From contig NZ_FNEJ01000003.1 in NCBI RefSeq assembly GCF_900100085.1, positions 124,001-188,000 on the forward strand: a stretch of 64,000 nt of DNA. Reading direction: 5' to 3'. Each line of letters starts with the position of its first letter. Position 1 is the stretch's first letter. This document shows positions 34,936 to 43,878 of the stretch, piece after piece. Both the position numbers and the translations under genes were made by a program. Below the pieces are notes generated by a model. It made no database searches. It was given only the letters and a program-made list of their open reading frames with translations, and was not told the DNA's origin. Origin of the DNA: Salipiger marinus. Lineage in GTDB: Bacteria > Pseudomonadota > Alphaproteobacteria > Rhodobacterales > Rhodobacteraceae.

Positions 34936-36015
34936 TCAGTTGCTGCCGGGCGTGACCGGGGCGGCGGGCTCGGCTTCGGGGCCGTCCGCTGCCGGGGCCT
35001 CCTCTGCCGGGGCTGCCTCGGTCTGCGGTTCTGCTGCCGGGGCTGCCGGGGTCTGTTCCGCCGGCGTCTCTGCTGCCGGAGCGTCTTCGGCCGGAGCTTC
35101 CGCTGCCGGAGCATCCGCCGCCGCGGCGGCGGTGGGGATTCCCTGCGAGCCTTGGCTCTTGAAATACTCGAAGAACTCGCCATCCGGGGTCATGACCAGC
35201 GAGGAGTTGCCCTGCCCCAGCGCCGTCTCATAGGCCTGCAGCGAGCGGTAGAAGCCAAAGAACTCCTGATCCGCGCCATAGGCTTCGGCGAAGATGCCGT
35301 TACGTTCGGCATCGGCCTCACCGCGGATGATGTCGGCGTCGCGGCTGGCGGCGGACTGGGTTTCCACCACGGTCCGGTCGGCCAGAGCCCGCACCCGCTG
35401 CGCGGCCTCGTTGCCGCGGGCGATCTCGTCCGCCGCTTCCCGTTCACGCTCGGCGCGCATCCGGGCAAAGGTGGCTTCAAGGTTCTGCGACGGCAGGTTG
35501 GTCTGCTTCAGCCGCACGTCCACCACATCGAGCCCCAGCGACAGCGCCTGTGCGCGGGCCTGATCGCGGATGCGGTTGGTCAGGATGCGGCGGTCAGTCG
35601 ACAGGATCACGTCCGACGTCACCTGATCCGCACCCAGAACCTCGCGGATCTGCGCGTTCAGGATGCCCTGCAGCCGGTCCTCTGCGGTGCGGACCCCGCC
35701 CAGACCTACGGCCTGACGGAACTGCACCACATCGGCGATGCGGTAGCGGGCGAAGGCGTCGACCACCAGACGGCGGTCATCCGAGGGCGTCACCTCGATG
35801 GTTTCGGTGTCAAGCGACAGGATGCGGTCGTCATATTTCACCACCTCCTGAATGACCGGGATCTTGAAGCCAAGCCCTGGGCTTTCCTTGACGGAGCGGA
35901 TCTGGCCGAACTGCATGACCAGCGCCTTTTCGCGCTCGTCCACCACAAAGATCGAGGACATGGCGACGATGGCCAGAACAACGATCGCGGGCAGGATGAA
36001 GGTCGTCTTGCGCAT
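34936..36015 (-). CDS. hflC: HflC, regulator of membrane protease FtsH
   Basis: SPFH/prohibitin-family membrane protein of 359 residues that forms a cage with HflK around FtsH. The N-terminal anchor (TFILPAIVVLAIVAMSSIFVV) is followed by the SPFH domain (VVDEREKALVMQFGQI) and a long coiled coil. The last ~68 residues are a low-complexity Ala/Pro/Glu tail with repeated APAEE- and AAETP-like units, absent from enterobacterial HflC. The gene lies 3 bp after hflK. Confidence 0.93.
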   Translation of the reverse strand: MRKTTFILPAIVVLAIVAMSSIFVVDEREKALVMQFGQIRSVKESPGLGFKIPVIQEVVKYDDRILSLDTETIEVTPSDDRRLVVDAFARYRIADVVQFRQAVGLGGVRTAEDRLQGILNAQIREVLGADQVTSDVILSTDRRILTNRIRDQARAQALSLGLDVVDVRLKQTNLPSQNLEATFARMRAEREREAADEIARGNEAAQRVRALADRTVVETQSAASRDADIIRGEADAERNGIFAEAYGADQEFFGFYRSLQAYETALGQGNSSLVMTPDGEFFEYFKSQGSQGIPTAAAAADAPAAEAPAEDAPAAETPAEQTPAAPAAEPQTEAAPAEEAPAADGPEAEPAAPVTPGSN

Positions 36016-36018
36016 GGC

Positions 36019-37176
36019 TCAGTTCCCCCCTGCGGTGCTGGTGCTGCGGTTCAGCTGGTTCAGCGGCAGGTAAGGCACCACGCCACCGCCCTGCGCGCCG
36101 CCGGTCACACCCTGATCGAGGATGGTCTTGTCGACCCCGCCCAGCACCCGTTCCATCGTCTCCAGATAGAGACGGCGGCGGGTGACTTCGGGCGCCTTGG
36201 CGTATTCCGCCAGCACGGCGGAGAAGCGCGACGCCTCACCCAGCGCCTCGTTGACGACCTGCGCGCGATAGCCTTCGGCCTCTTCGCGGATCTGCGCGGC
36301 CTGACCACGGGCCTCGGCCACGACGCGGTTGGCATAGGCATCGGCCTGACGCTGCAGCCGGTCGCGTTCCTGTTCGGCGGCCTGCACTTCGCGGAAGGCG
36401 TCGATCACTTCGCGGGGCGGGTCGGCGGTATCAAGGTTGATCCGCACGATGGTGATGCCGCTTTCATACTCGTCCAGCGTCTGCTGGATTTCCTGCCGCG
36501 CGGTGTCGGCGATGATGCCGCGGTCGCGGTTGAGGATCGGCGCGAGGTTCGACGCCGCGATGATCTCGCGCATCACCGCCTCGGAAACGGCCTGCACGGT
36601 CAGCTGCGGATCGCGGATGTTGAACAGCACCTTGGCCGGATCGTTGATGTTCCAGACCACCTGAAACTCGATGTCCACGATATTTGCATCGGTGGTCAGC
36701 ATCAGCCCTTCGGAGCCGTTGGCCTGCCCGCCGCCAATCGTCTCGGTCCGTTCGGAGGTGACGTTGACCACCTCATGCGTGACGAACGGCCAAGGCGCAA
36801 AATTCAGGCCCGGCGAGCCGGTCGAGGAATAGCTGCCAAGGAACAGTTCCACCGACTGCTCTTCGGGGCGCACGGTGTAAAAGCTGAGCGCCGCCCAGAC
36901 CCCCGCCGCGACCAGCGCGCCGACGATGATCGTGCCGCGCGTCAGTTTCGGGCCGCCGGAGAACCCGCCGCCCGAACCGCTTCCGCCGCCGTTATTGGCA
37001 CCACCGCCGCGCCCGCCCATGAGCACGCGCAGCCGTTCCTGACCCTTTTTCATCAGTTCGTCGATCTCGGGGATCTGCGGATCTTCCGGGCGCTTGCCGC
37101 CGCCTCCGCCGGGGGGACGACCGTTGCCGCCCCTGTTACCACCGCCGCCCCAAGGGCCGCCGCCGTGTCCTGCCAT
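36019..37176 (-). CDS. hflK: HflK, regulator of membrane protease FtsH
   Basis: Partner of HflC, 385 residues. A glycine- and asparagine-rich cytoplasmic N-terminus (about residues 1-80) precedes one membrane segment (GTIIVGALVAAGVWAALSFY) and the SPFH domain (RPEEQSVELFLGSYSSTGSPG landmark VRPEEQSVELFLG). ATG 37176 was chosen as it begins the Gly-rich segment (MAGHGGGPWGGGG) and has a purine-rich RBS; the frame upstream has no family character. Confidence 0.93.
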   Translation of the reverse strand: MAGHGGGPWGGGGNRGGNGRPPGGGGGKRPEDPQIPEIDELMKKGQERLRVLMGGRGGGANNGGGSGSGGGFSGGPKLTRGTIIVGALVAAGVWAALSFYTVRPEEQSVELFLGSYSSTGSPGLNFAPWPFVTHEVVNVTSERTETIGGGQANGSEGLMLTTDANIVDIEFQVVWNINDPAKVLFNIRDPQLTVQAVSEAVMREIIAASNLAPILNRDRGIIADTARQEIQQTLDEYESGITIVRINLDTADPPREVIDAFREVQAAEQERDRLQRQADAYANRVVAEARGQAAQIREEAEGYRAQVVNEALGEASRFSAVLAEYAKAPEVTRRRLYLETMERVLGGVDKTILDQGVTGGAQGGGVVPYLPLNQLNRSTSTAGGN

Positions 37177-37243
37177 GAACTCTCTTCCCTCTGAATATCG
37201 TCCCTGTGTGTCCACTTCCAACCTGTGCATTCGCACAGGATTT

Positions 37244-38701
37244 TCAAGCGGTGCGAACGGGTTTGCGCAGGGTCACGATCTCTTCGGCCATGGTCGGATG
37301 CACCGCCACGGTCCGGTCGAAATCCTCCTTGGTCGCGCCCATCTTTACGGCGATCCCGGCGAGCTGGATCATTTCCCCCGCATTGGGCGCGACGATATGG
37401 CACCCCAGCACCCGCCGGCTGTCCTGTGCCACCACCAGCTTCATCATCACCCGGTCGGGGCGTCCGGCAAAGGCGGTCTGCATGGGCCGGAACGAGGTCA
37501 CATAGACCTCGATGGGCTCCTGCTCCGCTGCCTGTTCTTCCGACAGGCCCACCGTGCCGAATTCCGGCTGGGTGAACACCGCCGAGGGGATCAGGCCGTG
37601 ATCCACCGGCGTAGGATTGCCGCGGAACACCGTCTCGACAAAGGCCATGCCCTCGCGGATGGCCACCGGCGTCAGGTTGACCCGGTCGGTCACGTCGCCG
37701 ATGGCATAGACCGATGGCACGCTGGTCTGGCTGAACTTGTCCACCTCGATCTGGCCCCGGCGGCCCAGCGTCACGCCAGCCTCGGTCAGACCCATCTCGG
37801 CAGTGTTGGGCACGCGGCCCGTGGCGAACAGCACCTGATCGAAGACATGCGTGTTGCCGTTGGTGGCCTTGACCCAGACCGGACCGTCGCCCGGACGTCC
37901 GCCGCTGTGATCGGCGGTCATGTCCTGCAGCGCCGCGCCCATGGGAATGTCGCCATCCTGCGCGCCGTCATGATCCTGCGCGGTGGCGCGGCGCATCTCG
38001 ACGATGTCGGTGCCGCAATGCAGATGGATCCCCTGATCCACCATGCTTTCCGCGATCAGCCCGCGCGCTTCCTCGTCAAAGCCGCGCAGGATCTGAGCGC
38101 CGCGGTAATACTGCGTCACCTCCACGCCCAGCCCGTTGAGAATGCAGGCGAATTCGCAGGCGATATAGCCGCCGCCGACGATCAGGATGGATTTCGGCAG
38201 GTTTTCCAGATGAAAGATGTCATCCGAGACGAGCCCAAGTTCGGCATTGGCGATCTCGGGGCGCAGCGGGCGCCCGCCGGTGGCGACAAGGATGTGCTTG
38301 GCGCGCACCGTCTCGCCGGTGGACAGCGCCACCGTATGCGCATCGACCAGCCGCGCCCGCGCGTCATAGGTGGTGACCCCGGCCGAGGCCAGAAGCTTGC
38401 GATAGATGCCTTCCAGCCGGTCCAGTTCGGAGGTCAGCCGCTCGCGGAAGCGCGGCCAGTCAAAGCTGCCTTCGCTCATCTCCCAGCCATAGCCGCGCGC
38501 ATCTTCGGCGACATGGGCATATTCCGAGGCGAAGACCATCAGCTTCTTGGGCACGCAGCCACGGATCACGCAGGTGCCGCCATAACGGTCCTCTTCGGCC
38601 AGCGCCACCTTGGCGCCCGCCTCTCCCGCCGCGACACGGGCCGCGCGCACGCCGCCCGATCCGCCGCCGATGACAAAAAGATCGTAGTCGAAATCGCTCA
38701 T
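37244..38701 (-). CDS. gor: Glutathione-disulfide reductase, with an internal insertion
   Basis: FAD- and NADPH-dependent reductase of GSSG in the cytoplasm, 485 residues. It has FAD motif DLFVIGGGSGGVRAAR, redox pair Cys44 and Cys49 (GGTCVIRGCVPKK), NAD(P) motif ILIVGGGYIACEFA, second FAD box YAIGDVTDRVNLTPVA, and the catalytic His region VAVHPTMAEEIVTLR. Residues about 238-273 are a polar insertion (AQDHDGAQDGDIPMG) in the NAD(P) domain, where relatives have a short turn. ATG 38701 follows GAGGGTGGAT. It is 67 bp upstream of hflK, and probably in one operon with rpiA upstream. Confidence 0.92.
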   Translation of the reverse strand: MSDFDYDLFVIGGGSGGVRAARVAAGEAGAKVALAEEDRYGGTCVIRGCVPKKLMVFASEYAHVAEDARGYGWEMSEGSFDWPRFRERLTSELDRLEGIYRKLLASAGVTTYDARARLVDAHTVALSTGETVRAKHILVATGGRPLRPEIANAELGLVSDDIFHLENLPKSILIVGGGYIACEFACILNGLGVEVTQYYRGAQILRGFDEEARGLIAESMVDQGIHLHCGTDIVEMRRATAQDHDGAQDGDIPMGAALQDMTADHSGGRPGDGPVWVKATNGNTHVFDQVLFATGRVPNTAEMGLTEAGVTLGRRGQIEVDKFSQTSVPSVYAIGDVTDRVNLTPVAIREGMAFVETVFRGNPTPVDHGLIPSAVFTQPEFGTVGLSEEQAAEQEPIEVYVTSFRPMQTAFAGRPDRVMMKLVVAQDSRRVLGCHIVAPNAGEMIQLAGIAVKMGATKEDFDRTVAVHPTMAEEIVTLRKPVRTA

Positions 38702-38789
38702 GATCCACCCTCGTCCGGTTGCGCGGAAGGTAGACCACACAGACCCGCCGATGACCAGACCGCAGCGCCGTCAAACCCGGCGCAGGCGC

Positions 38790-39578
38790 TCAGAGATCGG
38801 TGAAAAGATTGTCGCTTTCGTCCAGATCGATCCGCTCTTCGGAGCCGCTGCCGCCGGTGATGTCGCGCAGTTCCACCCGACCGTCGCCATGGCCGATCAC
38901 CACCCGGTCGCAGATGTCGATGAACAGCCCGTTTTCCACCACGCCGGGGATCTGGTTCAGCATCAGGGCCAGTTCCCGGGCATTGCCGATCCGGTTCAGA
39001 TGCAGATCAAGAATGTGGTTGCCCTCGTCGGTGACAAAGGGCTTGGCGCCGTTCATGCGCAGGCTGGTCCGGCGCCCCAGCACGTCCAGCGACACCAGCG
39101 CCTCTTCCAGCAGGGCCTGCGTGGCACTCTGGCCAAAGGCGATCACCTCCACCGGCAGCGGGAAGGCGCCCAGCGTCTCCACCTGCTTGGCGGCATCAGC
39201 GATCACCACCATCTGGTCCGATGCGGTGGCCACGATCTTTTCCTGCAGCAGCGCGCCGCCACCGCCCTTGATGAGGTTCAGCTCGCCATCGATCTCGTCG
39301 GCGCCATCAATGGTCAGATCAAGCCAGCCCGCCTCTTCCAGCGAAATCACCTCGATCCCCAGCTCCCGCGCCAGCTGCGCGGTGCGGGTGGAGGTGGGCA
39401 CGCCGCGAAACCGCAGGCCTTCCTTGCGGACCCGCTCGCCCAGACAGCGCACCAGCCATGCGGCGGTGGATCCGGTGCCAAGCCCCACGCGCATGCCATC
39501 CTCGACAAACTCCGCGGCGCGTTTTGCGGCCACGAACTTGGCCTTGTCGATGGGCGAAAGCTCTCCGGTCATGCGCAT
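38790..39578 (-). CDS. rpiA: Ribose-5-phosphate isomerase A
   Basis: Interconverts ribose 5-phosphate and ribulose 5-phosphate in the pentose phosphate pathway. The 262-residue protein shows GLGTGSTAAWLV, TIDGADEIDGELNLIKGGGGALLQEKI (landmarks DGADEID and KGGGGALLQEK), the active-site regions of RpiA. ATG 39578 is four bases after AGGGG; ATG 39572 is two codons later. The C-terminal tail is acidic (EERIDLDESDNLF). Confidence 0.94.
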   Translation of the reverse strand: MRMTGELSPIDKAKFVAAKRAAEFVEDGMRVGLGTGSTAAWLVRCLGERVRKEGLRFRGVPTSTRTAQLARELGIEVISLEEAGWLDLTIDGADEIDGELNLIKGGGGALLQEKIVATASDQMVVIADAAKQVETLGAFPLPVEVIAFGQSATQALLEEALVSLDVLGRRTSLRMNGAKPFVTDEGNHILDLHLNRIGNARELALMLNQIPGVVENGLFIDICDRVVIGHGDGRVELRDITGGSGSEERIDLDESDNLFTDL

Positions 39579-39889
39579 GATCCCCTGTTCTGACGGCCCC
39601 CGCCCTATAGGCAAAAACCCCTGCGGGCGCGAGCGGAAATTGCGCGCGCAGCCCCGCTGCTTCTTCTTGGCGGAAATATCCCGGGGGGAGCCCGCCCCGG
39701 CGGGCGGGGGGCAGCGCCCCCCCTTTGGCCCCTGAGCCGCCCGCGATCCCGGCAGTGCCGGGCGAAGGTCTGCAATCTGGCGGGAAATGCCGCTTTTGGC
39801 GGGTGACAGCGCGGCGTCACGGCCTAGTCTGCCGCTCAGGCGCGGACCCCGCCGCGCGCCCAAGCCCTCCAGATCCGGAAAGCCCGCTC
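39579..39889. other. Divergent intergenic region rpiA / serine dehydratase
   Basis: This 311-bp region contains one copy of the composite intergenic repeat (39661-39723), and by position the promoters of both genes. No further gene or clear promoter was recognised. Confidence 0.5.
39661..39723 (+). repeat. Composite intergenic repeat, copy A
   Basis: TTCTTCTTGGCGGAAATATC leads into a CCGGGGGG run, then a GCCCGCC/GGCGGGC stem and a GGGGGGCAGCGCCCCCC stem. The same order of modules occurs at 53169-53231. Confidence 0.7.
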
Positions 39890-41263
39890 ATGTTCCTGTC
39901 CGTCTTCGAAATGTTCAAGGTCGGCATCGGCCCCTCCTCCTCGCATACCATGGGGCCGATGGTGGCGGCGGCCCGGTTTCTGGACCGGCTGCGCGGCGCG
40001 CCCTTTACCGCCCACGGGCTGCGTGCCTCGCTGCACGGATCGCTGGCCTTCACCGGGGTGGGCCATGCCAGCGACCGGGCGACGGTGCTCGGCCTCGCCG
40101 GGTTCCGCCCCGACACTTATGATGCCGAGGCGGCGGAAGAGACCCTGACCCGGATCCGCAGCGAGCACCGCGTGACGCCGCAGGGGCTGGCGCCGCTGGC
40201 CTTCGATCCGGCCCGCGACCTGCGCTTTGACTATGACCGCAGCCTGCCCGGCCATGCCAATGGCATGATCCTGAGCGCGGTGGATGCCGAAGGCGACGTG
40301 ATCCTGCAGGAAATCTATTATTCCGTCGGCGGCGGCTTCGTGCTGACCGAGGCGGAACTGGCGCAGGGCAAGGACAGCGATCAGGGCCCGCCCGTGCCCT
40401 TTCCCTTCCAGAGCGCCGCGCAGATGCTGGAGATGGCGGCGCGTTCGGGGCTGAGCATCGCCGAGATGAAGCGGCGCAACGAACTGTCCCGCCGCCCCAA
40501 GGCGGAACTGGACGAGGGGCTGGCCCGGCTCTGGCAGGTGATGGCGGACTGTCTGGAGCGCGGGCTGCAGGGCGAAGGCATCCTGCCCGGCGGGCTGAAG
40601 GTGCGCCGCCGCGCCGGGCCGATCCACGGCCAGCTTCTCGCCGAACGCGGGCGCAACCTGACCGCGCCGCATGTGATCAATGACTGGATGAGCTGCTTTG
40701 CCATGGCGGTGAACGAAGAAAACGCCGCCGGCGGACAGGTGGTGACCGCCCCCACCAATGGTGCCGCCGGGGTGATCCCGGCAGTGATCCGCTACTGGCT
40801 GGATTTTGTGCCGGGTGCCGCGCCCGCGAAAGTGCCGGAATTCCTGCTGACCGCAGCGGCGATCGGCGGGCTGGTGAAATACAACGCCTCGATTTCCGGG
40901 GCGGAGGCGGGCTGTCAGGCCGAGGTGGGATCGGCAGCGGCGATGGCGGCGGCAGGGCTCTGCGCGGTGCTGGGCGGCACGCCCGAGCAGATCGAGAACG
41001 CGGCGGAAATCGCGCTGGAGCATCATCTGGGCATGACCTGCGATCCGGTGGCGGGGCTGGTGCAGGTGCCCTGCATCGAACGCAACGGGCTCGGCGCGAT
41101 CAAGGCGGTGTCGGCGGCGTCGCTGTCGCTGCGCGGCGATGGCCAGCATCTGGTGTCGCTGGATGCCTGCATCGAGACCATGCGCCAGACCGGCCGCGAC
41201 ATGGGGCATGAATACAAGGAAACCTCGCTGGGCGGGCTCGCCGTCAACGTCCCCAATTGTTAA
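39890..41263 (+). CDS. sdaA: L-serine ammonia-lyase (iron-sulfur serine dehydratase)
   Basis: Converts L-serine to pyruvate and ammonia using a 4Fe-4S cluster. The 457-residue single chain opens [20 protein letters not shown], the canonical start. It has the beta domain then the alpha domain with [14 protein letters not shown]. Cluster Cys lie in [30 protein letters not shown] 39890 begins exactly at the conserved MFLSVF. It is monocistronic. Confidence 0.95.
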   Translation: MFLSVFEMFKVGIGPSSSHTMGPMVAAARFLDRLRGAPFTAHGLRASLHGSLAFTGVGHASDRATVLGLAGFRPDTYDAEAAEETLTRIRSEHRVTPQGLAPLAFDPARDLRFDYDRSLPGHANGMILSAVDAEGDVILQEIYYSVGGGFVLTEAELAQGKDSDQGPPVPFPFQSAAQMLEMAARSGLSIAEMKRRNELSRRPKAELDEGLARLWQVMADCLERGLQGEGILPGGLKVRRRAGPIHGQLLAERGRNLTAPHVINDWMSCFAMAVNEENAAGGQVVTAPTNGAAGVIPAVIRYWLDFVPGAAPAKVPEFLLTAAAIGGLVKYNASISGAEAGCQAEVGSAAAMAAAGLCAVLGGTPEQIENAAEIALEHHLGMTCDPVAGLVQVPCIERNGLGAIKAVSAASLSLRGDGQHLVSLDACIETMRQTGRDMGHEYKETSLGGLAVNVPNC

Positions 41264-41359
41264 GCGGCGCCCGTCCGGGTGCCCCGGCCGGGCCGGTGCC
41301 CGTCTCGCCGGGCGCAGCCGCGCCCGGCTCGGCGCCCGTGGCGGGCCTGACGCCAAAGG

Positions 41360-41875
41360 TCAGAGGTCGAGATACATGAAGGTGGTGGCATCGCGCCGCG
41401 CCGTGCCTTCGGGGGCCAGCGCATAGCCGGGGATTTCCCCCGCGACGCGGAAGCCGCAGCTGGCGTAAAGCGCCTGCGACGGATCGCCGGAGCGGGTGTC
41501 GAGCGTGATCAGCGACCTCCCCTCCGCCTCTGCCGCCTCCAGCAGCGCCGCCATCAGCGCCCGCCCCAGCCCGCGGCGGCGGAACTCCGGATGGACCAGC
41601 ATCTTGGACACCTCGGCGCGGTGGCGCTGGTTGGGCATGGCCGCCAGCGCCAGCGACACCGTGCCCACCAGCCGCCCCTCGGCGAAGGCGCCCCAGAGCT
41701 GCCGCTCGCCGCTGGCGATACCGGGCAGCAGCCCCTGCCAGAAGGCTCTGGCCTCGGATTCGGGAAACGGCAGGACAAAGCCCACGCTCGCCCCGTCGGC
41801 GACGCAGGCGGCCAGCACCCATGACAGGGCGTCGAGATGGGCGGGCGCCTCGGCGGCGGAAATCGCGCGGATCAT
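41360..41875 (-). CDS. GNAT family N-acetyltransferase
   Basis: Acetyl-CoA dependent transferase of 171 residues. The core has VGTVSLAL, the acceptor-strand [24 protein letters not shown] with the R-R-x-G-L-G pyrophosphate loop, and [18 protein letters not shown] near the end. The start overlaps the XRE-cupin regulator's stop (ATGA), so the two are co-translated. Substrate unknown; by analogy with such pairs it may detoxify an amine or amino-acid analogue sensed by the regulator. Confidence 0.88.
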   Translation of the reverse strand: MIRAISAAEAPAHLDALSWVLAACVADGASVGFVLPFPESEARAFWQGLLPGIASGERQLWGAFAEGRLVGTVSLALAAMPNQRHRAEVSKMLVHPEFRRRGLGRALMAALLEAAEAEGRSLITLDTRSGDPSQALYASCGFRVAGEIPGYALAPEGTARRDATTFMYLDL

Positions 41876-42462
41876 GGCGCCACCAGCACGAGGATGTAAC
41901 GCGCCGCAGCGCCGCTGCCCGCCACGAAGCGGGTCGGCCCCGAAAGCCGGTAGCGCAGGCTGTCGCCCGGATCCAGATCGTGACGGGTGCCGTCCACCTC
42001 CACCATCAGGGTGCCGGACAGCATCAGCAGGTGATGCTCCATGCCCGGCACGGCGGCGGCGGGATAGGCGATGCAGGCGCCCGGATCCAGTTCGCAGTCC
42101 AGCACCTCCGCCGCCAGCAGCCGCCCCCCCGGCGAGGCGACGCGGCGCAGGAACCCGGTGTCACGGTCGCGCCAGACCGGCTGGTCGGCGCGGCGCAGAT
42201 GCGCGGTAAATCCCTCCTCGACCATGGCCATGAGCCGCGACATGCTGAGTCCGTAGGCATGGCAGAGCCGCCCCAGCGCCTCTGCCGTCGGGCTGACCTC
42301 GGCCTTCTCGAACCGCGACAGCGCGGCGCGCGACAGCCCCGAGGCCTCGGCCAGCGCGTCCAGTGTCAGGCCACGGTCGCTGCGCAGCGCTGCAAGCCGC
42401 TGCGCCAGCCTCTTGGTCATGTCCTCTGTCATCACGGCGGTGTCTGTCATCACCTTCTCCAT
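41872..42462 (-). CDS. XRE family regulator with C-terminal cupin domain
   Basis: A 196-residue DNA-binding protein. HTH is at about residues 20-70 (LAALRSDRGLTLDALAEASG, then LSRAALSRFEKAEVSP) and a cupin is at about 110-195 (EHHLLMLSGTLMVEVDG, LDPGDSLRYR). It is first in a two-gene unit with the GNAT. A perfect 13-bp palindrome immediately upstream of the start suggests autoregulation. An alternative start at MTEDMTKRL would shorten it by about ten residues. Confidence 0.9.
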   Translation of the reverse strand: MEKVMTDTAVMTEDMTKRLAQRLAALRSDRGLTLDALAEASGLSRAALSRFEKAEVSPTAEALGRLCHAYGLSMSRLMAMVEEGFTAHLRRADQPVWRDRDTGFLRRVASPGGRLLAAEVLDCELDPGACIAYPAAAVPGMEHHLLMLSGTLMVEVDGTRHDLDPGDSLRYRLSGPTRFVAGSGAAARYILVLVAP

Positions 42463-42465
42463 ATC

Positions 42466-42478
42466 GGGAATGATTCCC
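42466..42478. promoter_or_regulatory. Palindrome upstream of the XRE-cupin gene
   Basis: GGGAATGATTCCC is a perfect 6-1-6 inverted repeat, four bases upstream of the ATG at 42462, so it covers the ribosome-binding region. It is a candidate operator for the encoded XRE regulator. The adjoining TATTTAGAGATAAG stretch (42478-42491) is AT-rich and may hold the promoter. Confidence 0.55.
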
Positions 42479-42539
42479 TATTTAGAGATAAGCCTGCCAG
42501 AAACCTGCCGCGATGCAAGCCCCGCCTGCGACAGATGCG

Positions 42540-43316
42540 TCAGCCGCGCGCGCCTGCGCCCATCCGCCGGGACAGATCCGCCGCCATCTCCACCAGCGCC
42601 TGACGCGAGGCAGCGGGCCCCACGGTCGAGGTGCCGGAGAGCCGGGTGATGAAGGGGATCGTCACCGCCGCCGCCACCCGGCCCGAGACATCGAAAACCG
42701 GCGCCGAGAGATTGTGCACGCCCGCGATGGTCAGCGAGGGGCTTTCGCAATAGCCCGCCGCCCGCACCCCGGGCAGATCCGCCAGAAACCCCGCGCGCCG
42801 GGGCTCGGGTTCGGCCATTTCCGCCAGCAGCCGGTCCAGCGCGGGCGGCGCCATCCACGCCGCCAGCACCCGGCCCGAGGCGGTATCCGCCACCGGAACC
42901 TGCGCCCCGAGCCGGACCGAGGTGAGGTGATTGTCCGGGCAGTCGACCTGCGCCACCACCAGCACCCGCCCCGAACTCAGGATGGCCAGATGCATCGACT
43001 GGTTGAGCGCATCCGCCAGCTTCTGCATCGCCTCGCCCGCAATGGCGGTGAGCCGCCGCAGCGGCGGGTGGCGATGCGCCACCTCGAACATCTTGGTGGA
43101 CAGGTGATAGCGGTCATCCCCCTCTCCCAGCTCCACATAGCCGCGCTGGCGCAGCACCATGAGCATGCGGAAGATTTCAGGCGTGGTGCGGCCCAGCGTC
43201 TTGGCGATGTCCACCTGCGTCAGCCCCTCCGCGCCGGAGGCGAGCAGTTCGAGAATGTCCAAACCCTTGGACAGCGCCGGGGCGCGATACTTGTCATCGT
43301 CACTGGTGTCGGTCAT
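42540..43316 (-). CDS. IclR family transcriptional regulator
   Basis: Regulator of 258 residues with an N-terminal winged helix (GLDILELLASGAEGLTQVDIA landmark LDILELLASG, then GRTTPEIFRMLMVLRQRGYV) and a C-terminal ligand domain (VADTASGRVLAAW, AGVHNLSAPVFDVSGRVAAAV). No target operon is adjacent: the neighbours are the XRE-GNAT pair and tRNA genes. Function and ligand unknown. Confidence 0.92.
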   Translation of the reverse strand: MTDTSDDDKYRAPALSKGLDILELLASGAEGLTQVDIAKTLGRTTPEIFRMLMVLRQRGYVELGEGDDRYHLSTKMFEVAHRHPPLRRLTAIAGEAMQKLADALNQSMHLAILSSGRVLVVAQVDCPDNHLTSVRLGAQVPVADTASGRVLAAWMAPPALDRLLAEMAEPEPRRAGFLADLPGVRAAGYCESPSLTIAGVHNLSAPVFDVSGRVAAAVTIPFITRLSGTSTVGPAASRQALVEMAADLSRRMGAGARG

Positions 43317-43480
43317 CGCGCGGTGCGCCCTTCCTGTCTTGCCTGTCGCAACCCGTATTTTAGGCGGTCAGGAGAGGGCGGAAAAGCGGGATCGCAGAGG
43401 GCACGCACGGCGTCCGGCAGGACAGGAAAGGCCGCAGGTGGGCTGTGACTGGTGGGAAATCTGGGGAATTTCAGAGAAAA

Positions 43481-43555
43481 TGGCAGCCCGTAGGGGAATC
43501 GAACCCCTCTTTCCAGGTTGAAAACCTGGCGTCCTAACCGATAGACGAACGGGCC
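43481..43555 (-). tRNA. tRNA-Glu (UUC), copy 1
   Basis: The reverse strand folds as a tRNA. The 5' acceptor arm is GGCCCGT and the 3' arm is ACGGGCT with G73 and encoded CCA. The anticodon stem-loop is CCAGG-TTTTCAA-CCTGG, giving anticodon TTC, and the T arm is GGGG-TTCGATT-CCCC. The first pair is G1-U72 rather than G-C. Length 75 including CCA. Confidence 0.96.
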
Positions 43556-43690
43556 ATGCAGACGTTGCGCCGCAGTCCTGTCGCTGTGACAGGGTCCGTG
43601 GCGAGGATCGTGTGCGAACCTCTGATGCCAGATCAGCACCGAAACTGCCGCCGATTTCCAGCCCGACGCAAGGTCTTGGCAGGAAACCAG

Positions 43691-43765
43691 TGGCAGCCCG
43701 TAGGGGAATCGAACCCCTCTTTCCAGGTTGAAAACCTGGCGTCCTAACCGATAGACGAACGGGCC
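43691..43765 (-). tRNA. tRNA-Glu (UUC), copy 2
   Basis: Identical over all 75 bases to copy 1, in the same direction, 135 bp upstream of it. The spacer 43556-43690 is not repeated, so this is an old duplication or one kept identical by gene conversion. Confidence 0.96.
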
Positions 43766-43878
43766 GTGCTGGCTGGTGAGGGGCGTTCTAAGCAAAGCGC
43801 GGCGGCCATGCAAGCGGAATTTTCGCCAAAACGCAGCTTCTGCAACATTTTCTTGAACGCTGCAAAAGCCACGCAAAA

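Noticed and set aside
41264-41359. GC-rich 96-bp gap after the serine dehydratase as a small RNA or gene
   Set aside because: Only short GC palindromes are present, with no U-tract and no coding signal.
43481-43765. Direct repeat as a possible attachment site pair or CRISPR unit
   Set aside because: The repeated unit folds as a complete tRNA-Glu; there is no integrase gene and only two units.
43313-43876. A 187-codon reverse frame across the two tRNA-Glu genes
   Set aside because: It translates the tRNA sequences and so contains the same peptide twice; it is an artefact.
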